Shown: positions 18,923 to 27,779 of the stretch, piece by piece
Position numbering within the stretch: the first letter of the stretch is position 1
Layout: each line of letters opens with the position of its first letter
DNA from: Bacteroidia bacterium
Lineage (GTDB): Bacteria > Bacteroidota > Bacteroidia > UKL13-3
NCBI GenBank assembly: GCA_019695215.1
Contig: JAIBAK010000018.1
Location: forward strand, 1 to 60,786
DNA length: 60,786 bases
Direction: 5' to 3'
Notes under the pieces: model-generated
Told to the model about the DNA's origin: nothing
The model's input: only the letters and a program-made list of their open reading frames with translations
Database searches by the model: none
Translations under genes and position numbers: made by a program

Positions 18923-19825
18923 TTATTCATAAATGCCGGCAGCCATTTTAAAAGTATTTACATGTGCATTTACTATATCAGAAATATTTGGACTATAGCC
19001 GCCCCCCATGCACACGGTTACAGGAATTTTTTGCGCCCGGCAAAATTCAAAAACGGTACGGTCGCGTTCAGCACAATCTTCCGGACTGAGGTTTAATTTC
19101 CCGTATTTATCAGTTGCCAGCACATCCACTCCGGCATTATAAAAAATAAAATCGGGTGCAAATTCAATGGCTGCCGAAATAAATTCCCGTTTTAAAATGG
19201 CTAAATAGTCATAACCATTTATTCCGGTTATTAATTCGATGTCACGGTCTGAATTTTCTTTGCGCAGTGGATAGTTTTCTTTCCCGTGCATACTAAAAGT
19301 AAATACTTCAGGTTTTCCTACAAAAAGTTGGGCCGTACCGTTTCCCTGATGTACGTCCAAATCAACAATCATAATTTTTTTAGCCTGTTTGGTAAAAAGT
19401 AACCAATTGGCTGCAATGGCCTGGTCGTTTAGCAAACAAAAACCTTCTCCCCGGTTGAAAGAGGCGTGGTGGGTTCCTCCGGCTGTATTAAATGCAATTC
19501 CATTTTTTAGAGCGAATGTTGCACAGTCAATTGTTCCTTGCACCAAAATACGCTCCCTCAAAATGAGTTCATCATGGAGCGGGAATCCTATTGCCCGTGT
19601 TTCTTTTTCGGTAAGTTGTAAATTTTTCAGACTGTTCCAATAGGATTTGCAATGAGTTAATTCTATTATTGGGTCAGGTACAATGCCCGGAGAAAAAAGA
19701 TGATTCTTATCAATTATACCCTCCCTAAGAAGCTGCTCAGGGATAAGTTCATATTTTATCATCGGAAATCTATGACCATCTGGTAAATGAAGTCGGTAGG
19801 AAGAATGCCAGGCTGTTACAAACAT
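18923..19825 (-). CDS. histone-deacetylase-fold amidohydrolase
   Basis: Zinc hydrolase of the arginase/deacetylase superfamily (class including AcuC and polyamine deacetylases). The 300-residue protein has the catalytic pair His119-His120 in GGTHHAS, the zinc ligands Asp157 and His159 in DLDVHQGNGT, the third Asp in YNAGVDVLATDKYGKL, and the GGGYS loop. The substrate in bacteria is an acetylated small molecule or protein; this cannot be told. The ATG at 19825 begins MFVTAWHSSYRLHLP, matching family starts. Confidence 0.92.
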   Translation of the reverse strand: MFVTAWHSSYRLHLPDGHRFPMIKYELIPEQLLREGIIDKNHLFSPGIVPDPIIELTHCKSYWNSLKNLQLTEKETRAIGFPLHDELILRERILVQGTIDCATFALKNGIAFNTAGGTHHASFNRGEGFCLLNDQAIAANWLLFTKQAKKIMIVDLDVHQGNGTAQLFVGKPEVFTFSMHGKENYPLRKENSDRDIELITGINGYDYLAILKREFISAAIEFAPDFIFYNAGVDVLATDKYGKLNLSPEDCAERDRTVFEFCRAQKIPVTVCMGGGYSPNISDIVNAHVNTFKMAAGIYE

Positions 19826-19953
19826 CTTTCAATGATACAATTTTGAAAAATACAAAGGGTGTTTTTTAGAATAATTCTATATAATGTTTTGGGCACAGGC
19901 AGTAAACTTTTTAGGAATGTTCTATATTTACCGCCAAACTTAAATATACCATT

Positions 19954-21093
19954 TTGAAAATAGGTGTTCTTAAAGAAAGCAGGGAGGGGGAGAACAGGGT
20001 TGCTCTAACTCCTTCAGTTGTTCAAAGTTTGCAGAAAGCAGGCTTTGAAGTAATGATAGAAGCTGGTTCCGGTTTAAATTCGTCATACTCTGACGAGGCG
20101 TATGAAAAAGCAGGAGCCCGTATACAAGCATCCAAGGCAGATTTGCTTTCGGGAGCCGATTTGGTAATTAAGGTGAATACCCCCTCCGATTCTGAAATTG
20201 GAGGATTAAAGGAGGGTTCATCTCTTATATCGTTTATTTATGGTGCAATGAATCCGGGAATGGTTCAATCGCTCAATAACCGCAAGGTTTCGGTTTTTGC
20301 TATGGACGCCATTCCGCGTATTTCACGTGCTCAAAACATGGACGCATTAAGTTCCCAAAGTAATCTGGCCGGGTACAAGGCTGTGATTATGGGAGCCAAT
20401 GCTATGGGGAAAATATTTCCGCTTATGATGACTGCGGCCGGAACCATTACTCCTTCGCGGGTTGTGATATTCGGGGCGGGCGTAGCCGGACTTCAGGCAA
20501 TTGCTACTGCCAAACGATTAGGGGCAATTGTAGAGGTTACCGATGTGAGGCCGGAAACAAAAGAGCAGGTAGAATCACTTGGCGGAAAATTTATTGAAGT
20601 AAAGTCTGACGACACGGTTAAAGTTGAAGGTGGTTACGCCAAAGAAGTTTCGGCTGAATATCTGCAAAAGCAAAAAGAAGCCGTAAACAAATCGCTATTT
20701 CAGGCCGATTTAGTAATTACCACCGCATTGGTAATGGGTAAAAAAGCTCCTGTTTTGATTACCGAAGAACAGGTAAAACAAATGAAATTGGGAGCTGTTA
20801 TAGTGGATATGGCTATTGAGCAAGGCGGAAATTGCGAAGCCAGCGAATTAGGAAAAACCGTTGTGAAACACGGGGTGAAAATAATAGGGCAGGCTAATTT
20901 ACCAAGTACCCTTGCCAATAATGCCAGCGAACTATATGCAAAAAATGTGTACAATCTGCTTATGCATTTAGCAACCAAAGACGGATTTAAATGGGAACTG
21001 GAGGAAGAAATTACAAAAGGAACCCTCATTGCCCATCAGGGGCAAATATTAAATCAAATGGTTAAACAGGCTTTATCTCAATCAGCAAATTAA
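19954..21093 (+). CDS. pntA: Re/Si-specific NAD(P)+ transhydrogenase, subunit alpha part 1
   Basis: NAD(H)-binding domain I of the proton-translocating transhydrogenase. The enzyme transfers hydride from NADH to NADP+ using the proton gradient, supplying NADPH. The 379-residue protein begins at a TTG (19954-19956), since MKIGVLKESREGENRVALTP is the conserved N-terminus and no ATG or GTG precedes it. The alanine-dehydrogenase-like Rossmann GAGVAGLQAIATAKRLGA follows. It ends at NQMVKQALSQSAN. The pnt genes are separated by 12 and 30 bp, in the order PntAA-PntAB-PntB, the split arrangement usual outside Proteobacteria. The -7 box TATATTTA (19923-19930) matches at 7 of 8 positions. Confidence 0.95.
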   Translation: MKIGVLKESREGENRVALTPSVVQSLQKAGFEVMIEAGSGLNSSYSDEAYEKAGARIQASKADLLSGADLVIKVNTPSDSEIGGLKEGSSLISFIYGAMNPGMVQSLNNRKVSVFAMDAIPRISRAQNMDALSSQSNLAGYKAVIMGANAMGKIFPLMMTAAGTITPSRVVIFGAGVAGLQAIATAKRLGAIVEVTDVRPETKEQVESLGGKFIEVKSDDTVKVEGGYAKEVSAEYLQKQKEAVNKSLFQADLVITTALVMGKKAPVLITEEQVKQMKLGAVIVDMAIEQGGNCEASELGKTVVKHGVKIIGQANLPSTLANNASELYAKNVYNLLMHLATKDGFKWELEEEITKGTLIAHQGQILNQMVKQALSQSAN

Positions 21094-21105
21094 GGAAGTA
21101 TATTT

Positions 21106-21408
21106 ATGGAAGCAATACTCGGATTTATCACTGACAACCTTCAGCTCATTTATCTCATTATCCTAATGGTTTTTGTAGGTATTGAACTCATATCTCACGT
21201 ACCTTCAGTATTACACACTCCGTTAATGAGTGGCGCCAACGCCATACACGGGGTCGTAATTATAGGATCCATCATTGTTATGGGGCAGGCTCATGATACC
21301 TTATCACTGATTTTAGGTTTTTTAGCAGTAGTGCTGGGAACACTTAATGTGGTGGGCGGATTTGTAGTGACTGACCGAATGCTGGAGATGTTTAAGAAAA
21401 AAAAGTAA
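21106..21408 (+). CDS. transhydrogenase subunit alpha part 2
   Basis: Short membrane subunit, 100 residues, of transhydrogenase domain II. Three transmembrane helices can be seen: LQLIYLIILMVFVGIEL, GVVIIGSIIVMGQAH and LILGFLAVVLGTLNVVGGF. The family's VPSVLHTPLMSGANAIHG region lies between the first two helices. It completes the proton channel with PntB. Ends with the usual KKKK-rich tail. Confidence 0.95.
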   Translation: MEAILGFITDNLQLIYLIILMVFVGIELISHVPSVLHTPLMSGANAIHGVVIIGSIIVMGQAHDTLSLILGFLAVVLGTLNVVGGFVVTDRMLEMFKKKK

Positions 21409-21438
21409 TACCGTTTTAACTTATTATTAAGAAAACAC

Positions 21439-22860
21439 ATGCAACAACATATATTACAAGTAATCTACCTTATCGGTTCGGTTACTTTTATAGGAGGATT
21501 AAAATACCTTGGTAATCCGGCTACCGCGCGAAAAGGAAATCTGATTGCCGCATTTGGAATGATTATATCCATTTTCGGAACCATTTTTCTTTATACCAAT
21601 CATGATGGGGAACATTTAGGAAACCTGGCGTTTATTTTCGGAGGACTACTCGTAGGAACCATTGTTGGCTGGATGGCGGCCAAAAAAGTACAAATGACTG
21701 CCATGCCTGAAATGGTAAGTTTATTTAACGGAATGGGTGGAGCCTGTGCTATGCTCATTTCGGTTATTGAGTTTCATCATCTAACGAATGGAATAACAGG
21801 TGTAGCTGAATTACCAACCGGAGAAATGATTACGATTATCATTGGAATGGTGATTGGTTCTGTTTCGTTTGCAGGTAGTATCATTGCCTGGGGTAAACTT
21901 AGCGGACGCGTAAAAGATAAAAGCTTTTCGTTTCAGCAATACATGAATATCGGGTTATTGTTGGTGATTCTGTTTTTTGCCTACCAAACCGTATTTGTTT
22001 CATCAGAAGAATTTGCCGAAACATTCTATCTGGTACTCGCCCTTTCCTTAATTTACGGGGTATTATTTGTGCTTCCTATCGGAGGGGCGGATATGCCTGT
22101 TGTTATTTCGTTGCTTAACTCATTTACTGGTGTTGCGGCTGCTTGTGGAGGATTTTTGTACGACAATAAAGTAATGCTTGTAGGAGGTATTCTGGTAGGT
22201 TCGGCAGGAACCCTTCTTACCATTGTAATGTGTAAGGCTATGAACCGTTCATTACTCAATGTACTTATTGGAAACTTTGGCGGGGGGAATACGTCTGCTA
22301 CCGGTGGTGGCAGTACCATTGTTGGTACAATTAAAGAAGTAAAAGCACCCGATGCCGCCATATTAATGAAATATGCCAAAAAAGTGGTGATTGTTCCCGG
22401 ATATGGTTTGGCAGTAGCACAGGCACAGCATGTGGTACATGAATTGGAAACTTTACTTGAAAGCGAAGGAGTAGAGGTAAAATATGCCATTCACCCGGTT
22501 GCCGGACGTATGCCCGGACACATGAATGTGTTGCTGGCTGAAAGTAACGTAAGCTATGACAAGCTGGTGGAAATGGAGGAAATTAATCCGGAATTTAATA
22601 CCACCGATGTGGTGCTGGTGGTAGGTGCCAATGACGTGGTAAACCCCGCAGCTAAAACCGATCCTTCGTCACCAATTTACGGAATGCCGATTCTGGAAGT
22701 AGAAAATGCACAAAACGTAATCGTAAATAAACGCAGTATGAAGGCAGGATATGCAGGTATTGAAAATGAATTGTTCTACCGGCCAAAAACAAGCATGCTG
22801 TTTGGAGATGCAAAAAAGGCACTCACGGAATTAGTGAACGAAATCAAAAATTTAGGATAA
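21439..22860 (+). CDS. pntB: Re/Si-specific NAD(P)+ transhydrogenase subunit beta
   Basis: The 473-residue beta subunit has eight or nine transmembrane helices in its first 270 residues and then the soluble NADP(H)-binding domain III. The nucleotide-binding region is visible as VIVPGYGLAVAQAQHVVHEL, with the family's HPVAGRMPGHMNVLLAE following, and VVLVVGANDVVNPAAKTDP and KRSMKAGYAGIENELFY near the end. It works with the two upstream alpha parts. Located 30 bp after the alpha part 2 gene. Confidence 0.96.
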   Translation: MQQHILQVIYLIGSVTFIGGLKYLGNPATARKGNLIAAFGMIISIFGTIFLYTNHDGEHLGNLAFIFGGLLVGTIVGWMAAKKVQMTAMPEMVSLFNGMGGACAMLISVIEFHHLTNGITGVAELPTGEMITIIIGMVIGSVSFAGSIIAWGKLSGRVKDKSFSFQQYMNIGLLLVILFFAYQTVFVSSEEFAETFYLVLALSLIYGVLFVLPIGGADMPVVISLLNSFTGVAAACGGFLYDNKVMLVGGILVGSAGTLLTIVMCKAMNRSLLNVLIGNFGGGNTSATGGGSTIVGTIKEVKAPDAAILMKYAKKVVIVPGYGLAVAQAQHVVHELETLLESEGVEVKYAIHPVAGRMPGHMNVLLAESNVSYDKLVEMEEINPEFNTTDVVLVVGANDVVNPAAKTDPSSPIYGMPILEVENAQNVIVNKRSMKAGYAGIENELFYRPKTSMLFGDAKKALTELVNEIKNLG

Positions 22861-22915
22861 GGTTTTATCAATTTTCAGATAGCGTTTGTTAACTTAGCGC
22901 ATTGGTAAATTAATC

Positions 22916-23791
22916 ATGCAGGCCATTATTTTTTACCTTTCTTACCCATTTATTTTGCTGGTGGCTTATATGCCCTTTCCTCTTTTTTACGCTTTTTCCG
23001 ATTTGTTTTATTTTATTCTTTATGTATTAATCGGGTACCGTACAAAGGTGGTAAGGGAAAATCTGAAAAAATCGTTTCCGGGAAAAACAACTGACGAATT
23101 AAAACACATTGAAAGGAACTATTACCGTTACCTGTGTGATTTAATGCTTGAAACATTGCGCACCATTAGCATGACCGAGAAGGATTACGCCAAAAGGGTA
23201 GTGATGCACAATACGGAACTGATGCAAAAACTGTATGACGAGCGTGGCAGCGTGGTTCTTGTAATGGGGCATTATGGTAACTGGGAATGGACCGGGCCGG
23301 CCATAGCCATAAACACGCCCTTTCAGCTTAATGTTATTTACCGTCCGTTAAGTAACCCGTTTTTTGAACGGATGATTTATAAAATGCGAACCAAATTCGG
23401 GACTAAAATTACTCCGGTAAACAATGTTTTGAGGGAACTGGTATCGAGCAAGCATATAAAAACAGCCATAGGAATTATTGCCGACCAAACGCCTTTGCCT
23501 GAAACGGCTTATTGGACCACGTTTTTAAATCAGGATACCCCCGTTTATGAGGGCACCGAGAAGATTGCAAAAAAATTTAACTACCCGGTAGTGTTTATAA
23601 ACGTAACCCGAAAGGCACGGGGATACTATGAAATAAAACCGGAAATTCTAAGCCTTGAACCGGGTAAAAGTGCTGATGGTGAAATAACTGAGTTGCATAC
23701 ACGCAAGCTGGAGCGGCAAATTCAGCAAACTCCCGAGTTGTGGCTTTGGTCGCACAGAAGGTGGAAACATAAACGCAAAATGAGTGTTTAA
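22916..23791 (+). CDS. lysophospholipid acyltransferase, LpxL/HtrB family
   Basis: Membrane-bound acyltransferase (PF03279). In most Gram-negatives the family adds the secondary acyl chains to Kdo-lipid A. The 291-residue protein has an N-terminal membrane helix (about residues 5-35), the catalytic GHYGNWEW motif (about residues 119-126) and the substrate-binding stretch YRPLSNPFFE. The C-terminal WLWSHRRWKHK is diagnostic. In Bacteroidota the lipid target may be lipid A or an ornithine or serine lipid. It stands 55 bp after pntB and next to a desaturase. Confidence 0.9.
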   Translation: MQAIIFYLSYPFILLVAYMPFPLFYAFSDLFYFILYVLIGYRTKVVRENLKKSFPGKTTDELKHIERNYYRYLCDLMLETLRTISMTEKDYAKRVVMHNTELMQKLYDERGSVVLVMGHYGNWEWTGPAIAINTPFQLNVIYRPLSNPFFERMIYKMRTKFGTKITPVNNVLRELVSSKHIKTAIGIIADQTPLPETAYWTTFLNQDTPVYEGTEKIAKKFNYPVVFINVTRKARGYYEIKPEILSLEPGKSADGEITELHTRKLERQIQQTPELWLWSHRRWKHKRKMSV

Positions 23792-23797
23792 CTGAAA

Positions 23798-23805
23798 TAT
23801 ATTTG
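23798..23805 (+). promoter_or_regulatory. -7 box for the desaturase gene
   Basis: TATATTTG is a perfect -7 box 31 bp before the ATG at 23837. There is no TTG at 19 bp upstream. Confidence 0.4.
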
Positions 23806-23836
23806 CAGTATTAAGAAAAAGAACATTTGAGAGAAC

Positions 23837-24805
23837 ATGAGACAGGGTAAAGAACTGATTTTAGCTACTAAACCATTTGCACATGAAAACCTGTTTAAGA
23901 GCTGGCTTTATAGTTTAAGTACTCTATTTTTTATGACAGCCTCTTTTGCAGCAGGTTTTTTACTTAAAGCCTGGTATTTTCAATTGCCTGTTGCTCTGTT
24001 AAGCGGGTTGCTTATGTCGCGTATGTTTGTGATTTATCACGACAATCAGCATGGGGCTATTCTGCATCACTCCAAAATGGGAAATCTGATGTTTGCCATT
24101 TATGGTTTGTTTGCCCTTGCACCGGTAAGCATATGGAAACGTTCTCACGACCATCACCATGTGCACAATTCAAAACTATCCAATACCGGTATCGGGGCTT
24201 ATCCAACTATTTCGGTCGATATGTTTAATCGCCTTTCTAAAAAAGAGCGTTGGATTTATCTGGCTGCGCGTCATCCAATTACTGTATTTAGCGGTTACCT
24301 CACCATCTTTATTTATAACCTTAATATTCATTCCCTCATGTATAGCTTCAGGCGGCATTTTGACTGTGGAGTGGCTTTGGTGCTGCACATTGCGGCCTCT
24401 GTTTCCATTTTTTATTTTCTGGGGCCGCAAACTTATTTTTTAGGATGGTTGTTGCCTTTCCTTACTGCTCATGGAATGGGGGCTTATCTTTTTTACATTC
24501 AGCATAATTTTCCGGGGGCCGTTTACAATGAAGGAAAAGACTGGACTTACCATGGTGCAGCATTAGGTACCACCAGCTTTGTGATTATGCCCAAAATTTT
24601 GCATTGGTTCACCGGCAATATTGCCTATCACCATATACATCACCTTAATGTACGCATTCCGTTTTACAGGTTGCCGGAGGTAATGGAATCCATTCCTGAA
24701 TTGCAAAATCCAAAAACCATTCGCTGGAGTATAAAAGATATGGTTGAAGCATTCAGGCTTAAAGTGTGGGACAGTGAATCGGGTCGCATGATTGGTTTAA
24801 AATAA
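23837..24805 (+). CDS. membrane fatty acid desaturase
   Basis: Di-iron membrane desaturase that puts double bonds into fatty acyl chains. The 322-residue protein has the three histidine boxes: HDNQH (residues 68-72), HDHHHVH (104-110) and HHIHH (265-269). Four or more hydrophobic segments alternate with these. The pattern matches omega-3/delta-12 type desaturases of the FA_desaturase superfamily. The lipid-modifying acyltransferase upstream suggests a shared role in membrane-lipid remodelling, which is inference. Confidence 0.9.
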   Translation: MRQGKELILATKPFAHENLFKSWLYSLSTLFFMTASFAAGFLLKAWYFQLPVALLSGLLMSRMFVIYHDNQHGAILHHSKMGNLMFAIYGLFALAPVSIWKRSHDHHHVHNSKLSNTGIGAYPTISVDMFNRLSKKERWIYLAARHPITVFSGYLTIFIYNLNIHSLMYSFRRHFDCGVALVLHIAASVSIFYFLGPQTYFLGWLLPFLTAHGMGAYLFYIQHNFPGAVYNEGKDWTYHGAALGTTSFVIMPKILHWFTGNIAYHHIHHLNVRIPFYRLPEVMESIPELQNPKTIRWSIKDMVEAFRLKVWDSESGRMIGLK

Positions 24806-24893
24806 TAAGTTTGTGGTGAGCAAATCAGCTTTATCCTGCAAAACACTTTTTTCTTAACTATTTGTAGCTGAACTTTGCCCATCACCTTTTCTT

Positions 24894-25667
24894 ATGATTC
24901 GATTTGATTATTTAGAAGTTAATAAAGACAAATTCCGCGACCGGTTTCTTACGGCAAAACCATTCGGGCAAATTGCTATTGACGATTTTTGTGAGCCGGA
25001 AAAAATTTTGCAGCTTTACCAGAGTATTCCAAATATAGAAACCAAAAGTGCAGATTATATTTTCGCAGCCGAAAAGTATGAAAAGTCAAAGTTCTGGTTG
25101 CTCGGGGGCGTTTTTCAGGAATTGTACGATGATTTAATTTCAGACCGTTTTCAAAAGTGGTTGTGTTATGTAACCAATGAGCAGGTTTTTGTAGATAAAG
25201 AATTTTATGGCGGGGGAATTCATCAGGGCAAAAAAGGCAGCTTTTTAGATATGCATGCCGATTTTAACTATCATCCGCTAAATGAAACCTGGTTTCGTAA
25301 CCTTAATTTACTTTTATACCTGAATAAAGACTGGAAAAAGGAGCATGGCGGTGAATTGAAATTAGAAGACGGACGCACCGGAGAGAAAGCCGAAATTGAT
25401 GTTCCGTTTAACAGGCTTGTGATTATGCTTTGCCGGGGGTACACATTGCATGGATACGACCCTATTCGTTTTCCCGAGGGAGTTTTCCGCACTTCTATAG
25501 CAGCATACGCATATAGTTTTCATGAAGCACCACTGGAATCCTCGCGTACCACTGTGTGGAAGGTAAAAGAAGATGCTTCTTTTATGAAAAAAATAGCCTC
25601 AAAAATCTGGGTTCCTGCCGTTAAACTTAAGAGTAAATTTACCAAAAGCAAAACAGCCGATCATTAG
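24894..25667 (+). CDS. 2-oxoglutarate/Fe(II) dioxygenase, prolyl-hydroxylase-like
   Basis: Predicted oxygenase of the P4Hc/2OG-FeII_Oxy_3 fold, 257 residues. The iron ligands are visible: His121 and Asp123 in DMHADFNYH, and the distal His186 in YTLHGYD. Arg199 in GVFRTSIA would bind the 2-oxoglutarate carboxylate. LNLLLYLNKDW and HGGELKLED are typical fold elements. The substrate is unknown; the C-terminal about 40 residues are Lys-rich and not part of the fold. It stands alone between the desaturase and folA. Confidence 0.9.
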   Translation: MIRFDYLEVNKDKFRDRFLTAKPFGQIAIDDFCEPEKILQLYQSIPNIETKSADYIFAAEKYEKSKFWLLGGVFQELYDDLISDRFQKWLCYVTNEQVFVDKEFYGGGIHQGKKGSFLDMHADFNYHPLNETWFRNLNLLLYLNKDWKKEHGGELKLEDGRTGEKAEIDVPFNRLVIMLCRGYTLHGYDPIRFPEGVFRTSIAAYAYSFHEAPLESSRTTVWKVKEDASFMKKIASKIWVPAVKLKSKFTKSKTADH

Positions 25668-25738
25668 TAACGGATTGTTTTTTTTCATAAGAAGTCGTTG
25701 ATGTGAAAAATTTTCGACTTTTTTATTCATTTTTGTGT

Positions 25739-26233
25739 ATGCTCATATCCCTTATAGTAGCCTGCGATGAACAGAACGGAATTGGTAAAAACAACCAATT
25801 GCTTTGTCATTTACCTGCCGATTTAAAATATTTTAAGGAGGTAACCACCGGCCACCACTTAGTGATGGGACGGAAAACTTATGAAGCGGTAGGGAAACCG
25901 CTTCCCAACAGAGTAAACATTGTTATTTCCCGAAACCCGCTGCTCGATATTCCGGGTTGTGTGGTAAAGTGTGATTTGATGGAGGCAATTGAATATGCCG
26001 AAGCACATCGGGAAACCGAACTTTTTATTGCAGGTGGCGGCAATATTTATGAGCAAACCATTGAGTTTGCCGACCGGATTTACCTTACCCGAATCCATCA
26101 TTTTTTTGAAGCAGATACTTTTTTCCCCCGTTTAGATCCCGATAAATGGAACGAATTGAATTCGGAATACAATCATAAGGATGAGAAAAACCCTTACGAT
26201 TATACTTTTCAGGTATTCTCCCGAATCCAATAA
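25739..26233 (+). CDS. folA: dihydrofolate reductase
   Basis: Reduces dihydrofolate with NADPH to tetrahydrofolate. The ATG at 25739 gives 164 residues beginning MLISLIVACDEQNGIGKNN, the canonical DHFR start. An in-frame GTG at 25703 would add 12 non-conserved residues and was set aside. The catalytic Asp28 lies in LPADLKYFK, and MGRKTYEAVGKPLPNR and IAGGGNIYEQ are the NADPH-binding segments. A box CATTTTTG lies just before the ATG and matches the -7 box at 7 of 8 positions, which supports this start. Confidence 0.95.
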   Translation: MLISLIVACDEQNGIGKNNQLLCHLPADLKYFKEVTTGHHLVMGRKTYEAVGKPLPNRVNIVISRNPLLDIPGCVVKCDLMEAIEYAEAHRETELFIAGGGNIYEQTIEFADRIYLTRIHHFFEADTFFPRLDPDKWNELNSEYNHKDEKNPYDYTFQVFSRIQ

Positions 26234-26294
26234 AAAGTGACTGATATTGCTTAGGCTAAAACCGAAAGCATATCTTTAAACGCACACAACATTT

Positions 26295-27779
26295 ATGGCT
26301 TCACCCGCTGAATTACACATGACAGAACTTGAAAGTCAATGGCAGGCTGTAGCCGGGCTGTCGGCTGATGCACTTGTTGCTGCCGGAGAAGACGGAACCA
26401 TTCATTTTAGCAATAAAGCAATTGTGAACTTATCCGGCTATTCGAACCGGGAACTGAAAGGACAGCTTGTGGAATATCTGGTAACATCAGAATCGTTGTC
26501 TTTTTTTAAGGAAGAATTTGGACGGATAACAGGTGCGGTTGCCGGAGAGGTGAATAAGGCTGGTATTATTTCTATAAAACATAAGCAAGGCCATAGCGTG
26601 CAGGTTGATTTGTCCTATATAAAGTGGCAGTATCGGCAGCAGGTTTTTGTAACGTACAATTTTCATAACCTCACTGCACGCAACGAGCAGGAGTTTCAGT
26701 CTGATCAAATGTTCAGGTCGCTGGCTGAGTTTTCACAGGACATGATTATGCGATTCGACAAGGAACACCGCCATCTTTATGTGAATCCGGTGGTGAAAAA
26801 TTTTACGGGTTTAAATAAAGAACAGGTGCTTGGTAAAACGCATGAAGAAATGGGTGCTTCTGTTGAAACAGCCCGTTTTTTCAGAGAAGTAATCGACCGT
26901 GTTTTTCAAAAGAAGGAAACTATCAGAATTGAAGTTCCTGTACGAGGAAATACAATATGGCTGCACTGGCAACTGGTGCCCGAGTTCGATACACAGGGAG
27001 AAGTAGTAAGTGTGATGACCTCGGCCCGAGATATTACCGATTTGAAGAAGGCCGAGGAGGAGGTAAGAAAAATGCTTGCGAAGGAAAGAGAATTAGGCGA
27101 CTTAAAATCGCGATTTATCTCTATGGCTTCACACGAATTCAGAACACCAATGAGCACCATTCTTTCATCAATGGAATTGATTGAAAGATATAATGAGCGG
27201 CTTGATGCGGAAAAGAAATCAAAATTATTCAATCAGGTTCGTTCGGCCATTAAGCATATGACGCAATTATTGAATGATGTATTGATCATAGGAAAAATTG
27301 AGTCGGGTAAAATGGAGTTTATTCCGGAACCAACTGATATCGCACTTTTTTGCAGCGAAATTATTGATGAAATAGGAGCGAGTATTGGTTCGGGACACCA
27401 ATTGCTTTTTACTTGTGCAAATCCTGTGCAGGCCGAAGTAGACAAAAAACTTTTCAGGCAAGTGGTAACAAATCTTCTTACCAACGCCATAAAATATTCG
27501 GCTGCCGGGTCTGAAGTTCAAATTGAAATTGTAAGGAAAGAGGAGGCATTCGTTTTCTCTATTAGTGACAGGGGCATTGGTATTCCGGAAGCTGATCAGG
27601 ATAAATTATTTGAAACCTTTCACCGTGCCTCGAATGTAGGCAATATTTCGGGTACGGGTTTAGGTATGTCAATTGTTAAAAATGCAGTTGAACTTCACAA
27701 AGGGCAAATCACTTTTAAATCGGCTGCCGGAGGAACCACTTTTGAAGTCCTCATTCCGTTAAATAATACTGACAAATGA
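26295..27779 (+). CDS. PAS-containing sensor histidine kinase
   Basis: Cytoplasmic sensor kinase, 494 residues. Two PAS domains lie in tandem (about residues 13-125, then 140-255, the second closing with TDLKKAEEEVRKM). The HisKA domain follows with phospho-acceptor His280 in SHEFRTPMST, then the HATPase domain with NLLTNAIKYSA, DRGIGIP and GTGLGMSIVK. No transmembrane segment precedes the PAS domains, so the signal is probably intracellular (redox, light or ligand). The stop overlaps the next gene by 4 bp, so the pair is translationally coupled. Confidence 0.93.
   Translation: MASPAELHMTELESQWQAVAGLSADALVAAGEDGTIHFSNKAIVNLSGYSNRELKGQLVEYLVTSESLSFFKEEFGRITGAVAGEVNKAGIISIKHKQGHSVQVDLSYIKWQYRQQVFVTYNFHNLTARNEQEFQSDQMFRSLAEFSQDMIMRFDKEHRHLYVNPVVKNFTGLNKEQVLGKTHEEMGASVETARFFREVIDRVFQKKETIRIEVPVRGNTIWLHWQLVPEFDTQGEVVSVMTSARDITDLKKAEEEVRKMLAKERELGDLKSRFISMASHEFRTPMSTILSSMELIERYNERLDAEKKSKLFNQVRSAIKHMTQLLNDVLIIGKIESGKMEFIPEPTDIALFCSEIIDEIGASIGSGHQLLFTCANPVQAEVDKKLFRQVVTNLLTNAIKYSAAGSEVQIEIVRKEEAFVFSISDRGIGIPEADQDKLFETFHRASNVGNISGTGLGMSIVKNAVELHKGQITFKSAAGGTTFEVLIPLNNTDK

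Noticed and set aside
25703..25738. GTG start of folA at 25703
   Set aside because: It adds 12 non-conserved residues before the canonical MLISLIVA start.
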